Origin: Candidatus Sulfopaludibacter sp. SbA3
Lineage (GTDB): Bacteria; Acidobacteriota; Terriglobia; Bryobacterales; Bryobacteraceae
Direction: 5' to 3'
NCBI GenBank assembly: GCA_945893365.1
Contig: CAMDED010000029.1
Coordinates: 1-60,301 of the forward strand
Length of the DNA stretch: 60,301 nt
A program made the position numbers and the translations under genes. Positions 8,017 through 15,980 of the stretch are shown piece after piece (positions within the stretch are counted from its first letter, which is position 1; every line of letters starts with the position of its first letter). Under the pieces are notes generated by a model. That model was not told where the DNA came from, searched no databases, and saw nothing but the letters and a program-made list of their open reading frames with translations.

Positions 8017-8877
8017 ATGTGTGATCGGGATCATTTTGAAACGGACCGGCAAGAGTACGACGCTCTCGGTTTGGTGACGCGTAAGCAATTCGGCGTCATG
8101 TTGGGAGCAGGCGCGGCCATGATGTTGCCTCAAGTCGCCAACGCGGTTACAGTGACCGAATCGGACGTGAATGTAACCACGCCGGACGGCGCCGCGGACG
8201 GCTACTTCGTGCATCCGGCGAGCGGCAAAGCTCCAGGCGTTCTCGTGTGGCCGGACATCTTCGGGCTGCGGCCGGCGTTCCGCCAAATGGGCAAACGTCT
8301 CGCCGAATCGGGGTATTCGGTGCTCGTTGTGAATCCTTTTTACCGTGTCAAAAAAGCCCCTACTGCTGAAGCCGGCGGCGCAACGCCGATCCAGGAGCTG
8401 ATGCCGCTCGCGCGAGCTTTGAACGAGACGACGCACATGGCGGATGCGAAAGCGTTCATCGGTTGGCTGGACGGGCAAACGCCGGTTGCCGGGAATAGGA
8501 AAATCGGCACTCAGGGCTATTGCATGGGTGGCCCGATCGCGTTCCGTACCGCGGCTGCCGTGCCCGATCGTGTCGGAGCCGTCGCCTCATTCCATGGAGG
8601 CGGACTCGTGACCGATACGCCAAACAGTCCGCACCTTCAGGCAGCAAAGACCAAAGCGCAGTTCCTCATCGCGATCGCGGCAAATGACGACACGCGGTCG
8701 CCTAATGACAAGACCGTCCTCAAAGAGACGTTCGCCAAGGTGAGCCTGCTCGCGGAGATCGAAGTGTACGCTGGAGCGCATGGCTGGTGCCCTCCGGATT
8801 CGCGGGTCTACAACGAGCCACTGGCCGAGAAGGCATGGAGCCGCTTGCTCGCCCTGTACGGGAAAGCACTGGCCTGA
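8017..8877 (+). CDS. dienelactone hydrolase family protein
   Basis: The 286-residue product is an alpha/beta hydrolase of the dienelactone hydrolase family. The nucleophile elbow is GYCMGGP (Cys nucleophile, about residue 170), preceded by the first strand motif VLVWPDIFGLRPAFRQMGKRL and FIGWLDGQTPV. The acid and base follow as IAANDDTRSP and the C-terminal GAHGWCPPD. Residues 22-50 (VTRKQFGVMLGAGAAMMLPQV) resemble a signal segment and suggest export or membrane attachment. The family hydrolyses lactones and esters; no aromatic-degradation genes lie nearby, so the substrate is open. AGGAGGGAG at 8007-8015 fixes the ATG at 8017. It is monocistronic. Confidence 0.85.
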   Translation: MCDRDHFETDRQEYDALGLVTRKQFGVMLGAGAAMMLPQVANAVTVTESDVNVTTPDGAADGYFVHPASGKAPGVLVWPDIFGLRPAFRQMGKRLAESGYSVLVVNPFYRVKKAPTAEAGGATPIQELMPLARALNETTHMADAKAFIGWLDGQTPVAGNRKIGTQGYCMGGPIAFRTAAAVPDRVGAVASFHGGGLVTDTPNSPHLQAAKTKAQFLIAIAANDDTRSPNDKTVLKETFAKVSLLAEIEVYAGAHGWCPPDSRVYNEPLAEKAWSRLLALYGKALA

Positions 8878-9170
8878 TAGCGAGTCTATTTGATTCGGGA
8901 TTTACCTCGGAGACCCGCGAGCGTCGCTACGCAGTAAGCCGCCGGAGACGGCAGATCGGCGGCGCGCGCGATTTCCGGACCTAAGGCACGACTTCGAAGC
9001 GTTGCATGAGCTGCCTGACCCACGACGCGTCCGCTTCGATTGCAAGCGAGGACCTTTGGCGTGTCCCTTCACTCCCGCGATCGGCGCGGCGGTTCCCCTC
9101 GCATAGTGCCGAATAGTTCCGAGACTACGACCGTGCTTGCGTCGAATAACGGAGGCGATCCGTCACGCAC
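8878..9170. other. intergenic gap between convergent genes
   Basis: No gene is supported in these 293 bases. On the minus strand a short frame (about 8983-9060) reads IEADASWVRQLMQRFEVVP and a stop, which looks like a protein C-terminus but is too short to identify. Confidence 0.4.
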
Positions 9171-9908
9171 TCAGATGCCGGCGTACCAGGAGTAGTTTCC
9201 TCCTTTTTTGAACCGTTCCAGGCTATCGGTGATGGTGAGGCGTGTGATAAACTTCACGCTTTTGTAGCCGAGTTGGCGCGGAATGCGCAGACGAAGCGGA
9301 CCACCGTGACCAATGGGAAGCTCAGCGCCGTTCATCCCGTGGACCAGAAGCGTCTGGGGATGCAAAGCATCGGCCATGTCGATGCTGTGCCACCAGTTGG
9401 GCTGTATCGAATAGTAAACCACGTAACGGGCTTCGGGCACAGTTCCTACTGCGCTCAAGACGTGGGACAAAGGCACGCCGGTCCACTCCGCGATGAACGA
9501 CCAGCCCTCCTCGCAGGCTAGTTGGGTGATCTGACTCCTGGCCGGGAAACTCCTGAGTTCGGCAAGCGAGATCGATGAAGGGCGCGCGACCATGCCGTCT
9601 ACTTCGACCCGCCAGTCGACGAACCCCGAGTCGCGCATGCGGCTGAAGGCTTCGTTCTTAAAAGGCCTGAGTTTTGCGAACGGAGCCTTCGAAATCTGGC
9701 TGGGAGCGAATTCGCGGGCCAGCGAGTGGCGCGTCAGCAGCCTGTGGGAAGCGTAGGTCAGGGTTGTACCGGCGCCGTAGACGCCGCCGTGGTCGGGCGG
9801 AATCAGGCCGTATCGATCCGCCAGGCGTGCGGCCACAGCCAAGCCGGATGCACCCGCGGTGGCGGCGAGTCCGGTCGTGATCAGTTTGCGGCGTGAGAGG
9901 TTGCTCAT
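9171..9908 (-). CDS. MsrP/sulfite-oxidase-like molybdopterin oxidoreductase, Tat-exported
   Basis: The 245-residue product begins MSNLSRRKLITTGLAATAGA, a twin-arginine signal. The mature part is an oxidoreductase molybdopterin-binding domain: WRVEVDGMVARPSSISLAEL (about 99-118), the molybdenum ligand Cys132 in TQLACEEGWSFIAEWTGVPL, and PIGHGGPLRLRIPRQLGYKS (about 201-220). Length and layout match MsrP/YedY-like periplasmic enzymes that reduce sulfoxide-type substrates. A longer frame from 9980 is rejected because it would hide the Tat signal. The start overlaps the stop of the upstream cytochrome b gene by four bases (ATGA), so the two are translationally coupled and the cytochrome is the likely electron donor. 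Substrate is not certain. Confidence 0.85.
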   Translation of the reverse strand: MSNLSRRKLITTGLAATAGASGLAVAARLADRYGLIPPDHGGVYGAGTTLTYASHRLLTRHSLAREFAPSQISKAPFAKLRPFKNEAFSRMRDSGFVDWRVEVDGMVARPSSISLAELRSFPARSQITQLACEEGWSFIAEWTGVPLSHVLSAVGTVPEARYVVYYSIQPNWWHSIDMADALHPQTLLVHGMNGAELPIGHGGPLRLRIPRQLGYKSVKFITRLTITDSLERFKKGGNYSWYAGI

Positions 9909-10672
9909 GGGTTCTCGTTTCGTGAGGCGGCACGGCCCGTGATCATGGCGCGCATGCGGTTGCTGAAGCCGGCCCTGCAAACCATGATTACGTGGATCAA
10001 AAGAAACAGGACGAGAAGCACCGACACAAAAAAGTGAATGGTGCGCGCGGATTGCAAGCCTCCGAGGACGGTCGCGAGGAAAGGGAATACAGACACGATG
10101 GCGGGAGACATCGCCAGACCGGTCCAGATCGCGAGCGGGAATAGAACGAAGATTACCAACAGGTAGGTAACCCGTTGAAGGACGTTATAGGACCAGGCTT
10201 CTGCCGCATCCGGCCGGCGGAAGCGCAGATGGTTCGCGATATCCTTCGAGAGCGCCCGTCTCGTAAGGCCGGCCCCGGCCGGGACCAGGTTCTTCCTGAG
10301 GTGCCCCCCAAACAGACCTGAAATCACATACGCCAAGCCGGTGAATATGACGGCCCAGGCGGCTTCGAAGTGGAGATTCCGGCTCCAGCCGTTTTGGTCG
10401 GGCAAGACGAACGCGTAGCCGGTGTTTACCCATGGCCGGGACGCCGGGATCGGAAGATCGAACAGCGAGGGCGTCATTGGGTTCCCGGTTTCGCCCCAAT
10501 AAAAGCGCGGGTGCGAGATGACAATTTCAATTCCGCTGAGAAGCAACGCCAAAAGGCAGAGCGCGGTGATCCAGTGAGTGATTCGCACGAGTGCGGAATG
10601 CCGCGGAGCAACGGTGGCCGCCGGAGCGGCGTCCACGAGGGACCAGGTGGAATCGGCCATATGCTTCTGCAT
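9905..10672 (-). CDS. cytochrome b561-type membrane subunit (cytochrome b/b6 domain)
   Basis: The 255-residue product has four or five hydrophobic helices: ITHWITALCLLALLLSGIEI (about 31-50), HFEAAWAVIFTGLAYVISGL (about 101-120), VTYLLVIFVLFPLAIWTGLA (about 168-187) and IHFFVSVLLVLFLLIHVIMV (about 212-231). His residues in HW, LHFEA, TIHFF and LIHV are placed as haem ligands, as in di-haem cytochrome b561 subunits of formate dehydrogenases and hydrogenases. It lies upstream of and overlaps the molybdoenzyme gene, in the way MsrQ accompanies MsrP, but MsrQ is a different (ferric-reductase-like) family, so this is a non-canonical pairing. The role is to pass quinol electrons to the exported enzyme. 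Confidence 0.82.
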   Translation of the reverse strand: MQKHMADSTWSLVDAAPAATVAPRHSALVRITHWITALCLLALLLSGIEIVISHPRFYWGETGNPMTPSLFDLPIPASRPWVNTGYAFVLPDQNGWSRNLHFEAAWAVIFTGLAYVISGLFGGHLRKNLVPAGAGLTRRALSKDIANHLRFRRPDAAEAWSYNVLQRVTYLLVIFVLFPLAIWTGLAMSPAIVSVFPFLATVLGGLQSARTIHFFVSVLLVLFLLIHVIMVCRAGFSNRMRAMITGRAASRNENP

Positions 10673-10866
10673 GATGATATCACGCAGAGCGGCGCATGAT
10701 CCGATAGTGGACGGTTGGTAACCGCCAAGCCGGCTGGCGAGACAATCGCGGCTGCAACTGACAGTGACGCTCCTGCCTGGATGCCGGTGGTGTGGTGCGC
10801 GGATCGCGAGATTGAGGACGTGAACACGCCGCTACGAAGGCGGACGCGGCTGCATCTCGCCGCCCG

Positions 10867-11547
10867 CTACCGCGCTTCGAACGTGTAACCGAATCCCCGC
10901 ACCGAATGCAGCAGAGCCGGATTCACCGGATCGGGCTCGATCTTCTGGCGAAGGCGCAGGATGTAGACATCCACGGCGCGGTCTGTAATCGCCCGGTCGT
11001 GACCCCATACGGCGTCGAGCAACTGATCGCGGCTGAACACCACGCCCGACCGTCCCATGAGATGCTCCAGCAGACGAAATTCGGTGGCCGTCAGCGCTAC
11101 CGGGCTTCCGTTCCACCGCACTTGCCGGCTGTCGCGGTCGAGTTCGATGCCGCCCGCGCTGAGCACGCGCGTGGGAGCGTTCTGTCCGCGGAATTGCAGA
11201 CGGATTCGCGCGATCAGCTCGCGCACGAAAAATGGCTTCACGATGTAGTCGTTCGCGCCCAGCTCCAGGCCGACAATCCGGTCCGTCTCCGAAGCGCGCG
11301 CCGTCAGGAAAATGATCGGCACGTTCATCAGCTGTTCGTCGCCGCGAATCCGCTTGCACAGATCGAGGCCGTCGGAATCCGGCAGCATGATGTCGAGCAG
11401 AACCAGATCCGGCCGCTGGCGGCGGCACAGATCCATCGCTCCCTTCCCTGTCTGGGTGCCGCAGACGGTGAATCCTTCTTTTTCCAGGTTGTACTGGACT
11501 AGGGAATAAAGGTCCGAGTCGTCCTCGACAATCAAGATCTTTTTCAT
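10867..11547 (-). CDS. PhoB/OmpR-type response regulator (second of the operon)
   Basis: The 226-residue product has a receiver domain (acidic pocket EDD at 8-10, phospho-acceptor Asp52 in LLDIMLPDSDG, switch Thr in FLTARA, Lys in IVKPF) and an OmpR-type winged helix (ALTATEFRLLEHLMGRSGVV, the DVYILRLRQKIEPDP recognition region and the final VRGFGYTFEAR). It binds DNA on phosphorylation. It is the last gene of a minus-strand operon, 31 bases after the histidine kinase stop. A paralogous regulator precedes the kinase, so one kinase is sandwiched by two regulators. PhoB is its nearest familiar relative, but no phosphate-transport genes are in the window. Confidence 0.9.
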   Translation of the reverse strand: MKKILIVEDDSDLYSLVQYNLEKEGFTVCGTQTGKGAMDLCRRQRPDLVLLDIMLPDSDGLDLCKRIRGDEQLMNVPIIFLTARASETDRIVGLELGANDYIVKPFFVRELIARIRLQFRGQNAPTRVLSAGGIELDRDSRQVRWNGSPVALTATEFRLLEHLMGRSGVVFSRDQLLDAVWGHDRAITDRAVDVYILRLRQKIEPDPVNPALLHSVRGFGYTFEAR

Positions 11548-11578
11548 GGCTTACCCTACGAGGCTAGCAGGAGGGCCG

Positions 11579-13051
11579 TTACGTAACCATTACGGATTGG
11601 TAAACGGTGGGTGAAACTTCGAGGGGAAGGGTGAAATAGAATGTCGATCCGCGGCCGAATTCGCTCTCGACCCGGACTTCGCCGCCATGCGAGAGCACCA
11701 GGTGTTTGACGATCGCGAGACCAAGTCCCGTGCCGCCCAGCTCCCTGGAGCGCGCTTTATCCACGCGGTAGAAGCGCTCGAACAGGCGAGGCAGCTCCTC
11801 CGCCGGGATGCCCGCTCCGGTGTCGGCGACCGATATTTCGACTCGCCTGTCGATGACGCTTGCGCCCGGCGCGCCGGCGCCCCGGACCGTAGCGCCCACC
11901 GTGATGCTGCCGCCCTCCGGCGTGTACTTCATCGCGTTATCGAGCAGGTTGCTGAGGATCTGATGGACGGCCTCGGAATCGGCGTGAACGGTCATGCCGC
12001 CGACGCCCGCCGCCTCCAGCAAGAGGATTCCCTTTCGTTCCGCGATCGGCCGGACCGTGTCGAGCGCGTTGTTCAGCAGATCCGCCAGCGCGTATGACGC
12101 CATCTGGAAATCCTGGGACTTGAGCTCGATGCGCGAAAGCGTCATGAGGTCCGCCGTCAATCGGGCGAGCCGCTCCGCGTTGTGCCGGATGATACCCAGA
12201 AACCGCATATTGTTCACGTCGTCTTCGAGCGCGCCGTCCATCAGCGTCTCGGTGTAGCCCTGGATCGATGCGAGTGGCGTGCGCAGCTCGTGCGACACGT
12301 TGATCACGAAGTCCTTGCGGACCCGTTCCAGCCTTTCCAGTTCCGTGTGTTCGCGCCGCAGTTGCTCGACCGCCTTCTGCAGATGCTCGGCCGTGTCTTT
12401 CAACTGGCTGCTGAGAACTCCCAATTCGCCCTTTTCGCCCTCCGGAGCCTTGGCAAGGAAATTACCCCGGGCCAGCTCGCCCGCGTAAGCGATGATGCTG
12501 GCGAGGCGGCGGGAGATCCTCCGCGCGAAGAACGCCGCGATTGCGATGGCCGGAAGAAACGCCAGGCCCGCGCCCATGAGGTTCTTCCGGCGCGTTTCCA
12601 TGACATGACGCTCAATCTCGGCCAACGGCACGGCCAGCCGCAATGCGCCTGCGCGCGCGGGAACCGCAATATAGAGCAGCCTCACGCCGGTCGTGCCGCT
12701 TTTCCTAACGTCCGAACCCTGCCTGCCCGCGAGCGCATCCACCACTTCAGGCCGGTTACGGTGGTTCTCCATGTGCGCCGGATCGGCCTCGGAGTCGAGC
12801 AGTACGCGGCCGTCGCGCGCGATCAGCGTTACGCGGCATGCGGCCGCATGCGCCAATTCCCCTACCGGCGCGGGCGTTTTTCCTTCTAAATCGAGCGCAA
12901 TCAGCCTGGCCTTGCCCGCGATTTCCCGCGTCAGGTTCTCGACGAAATTGGTTTCCGCGATGCGCGCCCCAAAAATATCGACCGCGGTCATGGCTGCCGC
13001 CAGAATCAGAAAAACGCTGAGGATGAGCTTGAAGAAAATTCGCGCCGTCAT
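11579..13051 (-). CDS. PhoR-like membrane sensor histidine kinase
   Basis: The 490-residue product has a first membrane helix (IFFKLILSVFLILAAAMTAV, about 4-23), an extracytoplasmic region of about 120 residues, a second helix (LMGAGLAFLPAIAIAAFFA) and a HAMP region (RRISRRLASIIAYAGELARG). The phospho-acceptor His is in the H-box NVSHELRTPLASIQGYTETL near residue 253. The ATP-binding domain follows with the N-box HQILSNLLDNAMKYTPEGG, G1 VADTGAGIP, F-box LFERFYRVDKARS and G2 GGTGLGLAIVKH. The start at 13051 is preferred over the longer open frame because the membrane helix begins there and the upstream regulator gene ends 10 bases before. It is very probably co-transcribed with both flanking regulators. 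Confidence 0.88.
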   Translation of the reverse strand: MTARIFFKLILSVFLILAAAMTAVDIFGARIAETNFVENLTREIAGKARLIALDLEGKTPAPVGELAHAAACRVTLIARDGRVLLDSEADPAHMENHRNRPEVVDALAGRQGSDVRKSGTTGVRLLYIAVPARAGALRLAVPLAEIERHVMETRRKNLMGAGLAFLPAIAIAAFFARRISRRLASIIAYAGELARGNFLAKAPEGEKGELGVLSSQLKDTAEHLQKAVEQLRREHTELERLERVRKDFVINVSHELRTPLASIQGYTETLMDGALEDDVNNMRFLGIIRHNAERLARLTADLMTLSRIELKSQDFQMASYALADLLNNALDTVRPIAERKGILLLEAAGVGGMTVHADSEAVHQILSNLLDNAMKYTPEGGSITVGATVRGAGAPGASVIDRRVEISVADTGAGIPAEELPRLFERFYRVDKARSRELGGTGLGLAIVKHLVLSHGGEVRVESEFGRGSTFYFTLPLEVSPTVYQSVMVT

Positions 13052-13061
13052 TGCGCATCCG

Positions 13062-13751
13062 TCATTCAACAACCTCGAACCGGTATCCGAAGCCCCGCAC
13101 CGTCGCCAGATACCGGGGCGCGTCGGGCTGCTCTTCGATCCTCTCGCGCAGCCGCCGCACGTGGACATCGACCGTTCGCGGCGTGACGAAATGCTGCGAT
13201 CCCCACACCTGATCGAGCAGTTGTTCGCGGCTGAAAGCGCGCCCGGGATGCGCCATGAGAAAATCCAGCAGCTTGTACTCGGTCGAGGTGAGCGCCAACT
13301 CGTTTTCGTTCAGGAACACGCGTCTTGCCACGCGGTCCAGCCGGAAGGGTCCGGCTACCGCCGGTTCAGCTTCCATGTCGGGCTCTTCGCGTCTGAGGTG
13401 AGCCTTCACCCGCGCCACGAGCTCACGCGGACTGAACGGCTTCGTCATGTAGTCGTCACCGCCGATTTCGAAGCCCAGAACCCGGTCCACTTCGTCCGAG
13501 CGCGCGGTGAGAAACAGCACGGGTATCCGCGATAACGCCGTAGTCTTGCGCATGGCGCGGCAGAGATCGAAGCCATCGCCGTCGGGCAGCATGACGTCGA
13601 GCACAATGAAGTCCGGCTTCCATTCTTCAAGCTTCTTGATCGCGCCGCTCGACCCCGACAGGATCAAGGTAGTGAAACCATTCCGCACAAGGTTGTACTC
13701 CACGAGCGCGGCCAGTTCGGCTTCGTCTTCTATGATCGCGACTCGTTTCAC
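13062..13751 (-). CDS. PhoB/OmpR-type response regulator (first of the operon)
   Basis: The 229-residue product begins with GTG. Its receiver domain has the acidic pocket EDE at 8-10, Asp52 in VLDVMLPDGDG, the Thr of FLTARS and the Lys of MTKPFSP. The C-terminal winged helix has ALTSTEYKLLDFLMAHPGRA, DVHVRRLRERIEEQPD and VRGFGYRFEVVE. It opens a three-gene operon; the kinase starts 10 bases after its stop. TAGAAT on the minus strand at 13783-13778, 26 bases before the start, is a possible -10 box. Its resemblance to the third gene of the operon suggests a local duplication of the regulator. Confidence 0.9.
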   Translation of the reverse strand: MKRVAIIEDEAELAALVEYNLVRNGFTTLILSGSSGAIKKLEEWKPDFIVLDVMLPDGDGFDLCRAMRKTTALSRIPVLFLTARSDEVDRVLGFEIGGDDYMTKPFSPRELVARVKAHLRREEPDMEAEPAVAGPFRLDRVARRVFLNENELALTSTEYKLLDFLMAHPGRAFSREQLLDQVWGSQHFVTPRTVDVHVRRLRERIEEQPDAPRYLATVRGFGYRFEVVE

Positions 13752-14285
13752 TCGTCGTACCGCGGAACCATACGGCTATTCTAGCGTAAGAGAGCGGGAG
13801 ACCTGGTCGAGCGCGGCCGGAGTGTCGCGGAGCATGAACTTGAGGTCCCGGGCTGCCGGCGGCCGATCCAAGGCCCAGAGCGCTTCGCAAAATGCATCCG
13901 GTTTAGAGAGCTGTCTAATCAAGCCGCCTTGCGGGATCTCAGTGGGGCCGAATCCATTCGGTCCGAAGCACGAAACAGCGCCCGCGGAGCGACGGGCCTT
14001 GGTCCGAGCAAGGCGCATGACGAGGCCGAGGTCGACTGATTTGCGGCTAACCACACTGTGGCGGTCATTGCCGGCATTGGCCATCCGTATCGGAGTAGAC
14101 CCGATGATTGCGCTACGAATGGAGTGGTTCCCTCAACCTTACCGCCTGACCTTACGCCACAGCCTCTGCGGCCCATCCTAACGATTTTCCCGAATCGTTG
14201 CACGGGATGTCGAGAATGCGCCGCGTGTTCCGACTTACCCATGAAAGCGCACAAACGGTGCGAGAATCTAAAGGAGAAAAAAGAC
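13752..14285. other. intergenic region without an identifiable gene
   Basis: A minus-strand frame (13776-14084) ends ALDRPPAARDLKFMLRDTPA and might be the tail of a lost gene upstream of the regulator operon, but I know no family for it. A second frame on the other strand has no motif either. The right edge holds the ribosome-binding site AAAGGAG (about 14271-14277) of the YCII gene. Confidence 0.45.
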
Positions 14286-14681
14286 ATGAAATACATTTTG
14301 ATGATGAACTGCCCGAAGAATGGTTATGACACGTTTGGAGCTTGGCCGAAGAAGGATATCCAGGCGCACATCGGGTTCATGCACAGTTTCAACAAGGCTC
14401 TCGGCGAATCCGGAGAGTTGGTGTCCGCCGAAGGCTTGGCCAGCCCGCACGAAGCGAAAATCGTGCGGGCCGGGAAGGACGGCGCGCCGGTCACGGACGG
14501 CGTGTTCCCCGAGGCCAAAGAATTTCTCGCCGGCTACTGGATTGTCGACGTCGAGAGTCCGGAGCAAGCCTACGGGATCGCCGCCCGGGCGTCGGCGGCG
14601 CCGGGACCCGGCGGGACCCCGTTCAACATGCCCATCGAAGTGCGGCAAGTGATGAGCGGGCCGCCCGAAGACCTGCTGTGA
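14286..14681 (+). CDS. YCII/DGPF-domain protein
   Basis: The 131-residue product begins MKYILMMNCPKN and has the ferredoxin-like layout of YCII-related proteins, with VSAEGLASPHEAKIVRAG, VTDGVFPEAKEFLAGYWIVD and a C-terminal IEVRQVMSG. DGPF/YCII proteins of this type commonly lie beside ECF42 sigma factors (established context), and that is the case here. The biochemical function is not established; a His/Asp pair seen in some members suggests a small-molecule or catalytic role. The ATG is preceded by AAAGGAG at good spacing; the much longer upstream open frame is noise. The sigma-factor gene starts inside its stop codon. Confidence 0.85.
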   Translation: MKYILMMNCPKNGYDTFGAWPKKDIQAHIGFMHSFNKALGESGELVSAEGLASPHEAKIVRAGKDGAPVTDGVFPEAKEFLAGYWIVDVESPEQAYGIAARASAAPGPGGTPFNMPIEVRQVMSGPPEDLL

Positions 14682-15967
14682 CGCCGGGGCCGCTCGACGC
14701 CTGTTCCGAGCATCTGTTGCGCGAGCTCGCGCCGCGGGTGCTCGGCGCGGTCATCCGCCGTTTCCGCGACTTCGCCGCCGCCGAGGATGCGGTTCAGGAG
14801 GCGCTGGTCGCGGCCGCCACTCAATGGCCGCGGGAAGGCGTTCCCGAAAATCCTCGCGCCTGGCTGATTCAGGTCGGCTCCCGGCGCATGACGGATTACG
14901 TGCGCAGCGAGCTTGCGCGCCGTCGCCGGGAAACCGCCGCGGCCCTGCAACTCGGCCATGTCGCTCGAGCGGCCGGCATTGAGAATGAAACAGAGCGGGA
15001 TGATACGCTTATCCTGCTCTTCATGTGCTGTCATCCCGCGCTGACTCCTTCGTCGGCAATCGCCCTGACCTTGCGGGCGGTGGGCGGCTTGACCACGGTC
15101 GAAATCGCCAACGCGTTCCTGGTCCCCGAGGCGACCATGGCGCAGCGGATCAGCCGGGCGAAGCAAAGCATCAAGGCTTCCGGCGTGCCATTCCGCTTGC
15201 CTACGAATCGGGATCGCGCTGAACGGCTTCGCGTCGTGCTACACGTGCTCTACCTGATCTTCAACGAAGGCTATACCAGCAGCGGCGGCCCACATTTACA
15301 GCGGCGCGAGCTGTCCGGCGAGGCGATCCGGCTGGCGCGAGCCGTTCACAACTTGCTCCCAGCCGATGGCGAGGTCGCGGGATTACTGGCGCTAATGCTT
15401 CTGACGGATGCGCGCCGCGCGGCACGAACCGGACCGGACGGAGAGTTGATCCCGCTCACGAAACAGGATCGAACTTTGTGGGATCGGAAGGCGATCGCCG
15501 AGGGTCTCGCACTCATCGGCGCGACACTGTCGAAGGGGTCGATCGGCGCGTACCAGCTACAGGCCGCCATCGCCGCCGTTCATGACGAAGCGGACCGGGC
15601 CGAGGACACGGACTGGCCGCAGATCCTGGCGCTCTACGATCTGCTGAAACGCATGTCGGGCAATCCCATGGTGATGCTCAATCACGCTGTTGCCGCAGCC
15701 ATGGTGCACGGCCCGGCCGCTGGACTCGATCTGCTTCATGCGCTCGACGCCGATGGACGGCTGACCGGGCATCATCGCCTCGATGCCGTTCGCGCCCATT
15801 TGCTGGAGCTGGCCGGAGACTATGAGGCCGCCATTGCAAACTACCGGACCGCAGCCGGCCGGACGACCAGCCTGCCGGAACGGAATTACCTTATGACCCA
15901 AGCCGCCCGGCTCCGGGAGAGCGCAGCGAACTCAGCATCGGCGGAGCCGCGCCGAGTGCTCGCTTGA
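14678..15967 (+). CDS. ECF42-type RNA polymerase sigma factor with C-terminal TPR-like domain
   Basis: The 429-residue product starts with a GTG that overlaps the YCII stop by four bases (GTGA). The N-terminal part has sigma region 2 (FRDFAAAEDAVQEALVAAAT and PENPRAWLIQVGSRRMTDYV) and region 4 (ALTLRAVGGLTTVEIANAFL, VPEATMAQRISRAKQSIK). The remaining 230 residues (from about VLHVLYLIFNEGYTSSGG) form the long helical extension of the SigJ-excluded ECF42 class, with TPR-like repeats near ALYDLLKRMSGNPMVMLNHA and the tail LELAGDYEAAIANYRTAAG. No anti-sigma factor is adjacent; in ECF42 the C-terminal extension is thought to control activity. The likely targets are DGPF genes such as its neighbour. 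Confidence 0.9.
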   Translation: MTPGPLDACSEHLLRELAPRVLGAVIRRFRDFAAAEDAVQEALVAAATQWPREGVPENPRAWLIQVGSRRMTDYVRSELARRRRETAAALQLGHVARAAGIENETERDDTLILLFMCCHPALTPSSAIALTLRAVGGLTTVEIANAFLVPEATMAQRISRAKQSIKASGVPFRLPTNRDRAERLRVVLHVLYLIFNEGYTSSGGPHLQRRELSGEAIRLARAVHNLLPADGEVAGLLALMLLTDARRAARTGPDGELIPLTKQDRTLWDRKAIAEGLALIGATLSKGSIGAYQLQAAIAAVHDEADRAEDTDWPQILALYDLLKRMSGNPMVMLNHAVAAAMVHGPAAGLDLLHALDADGRLTGHHRLDAVRAHLLELAGDYEAAIANYRTAAGRTTSLPERNYLMTQAARLRESAANSASAEPRRVLA

Positions 15968-15980
15968 CCGGTGTCTCGAA

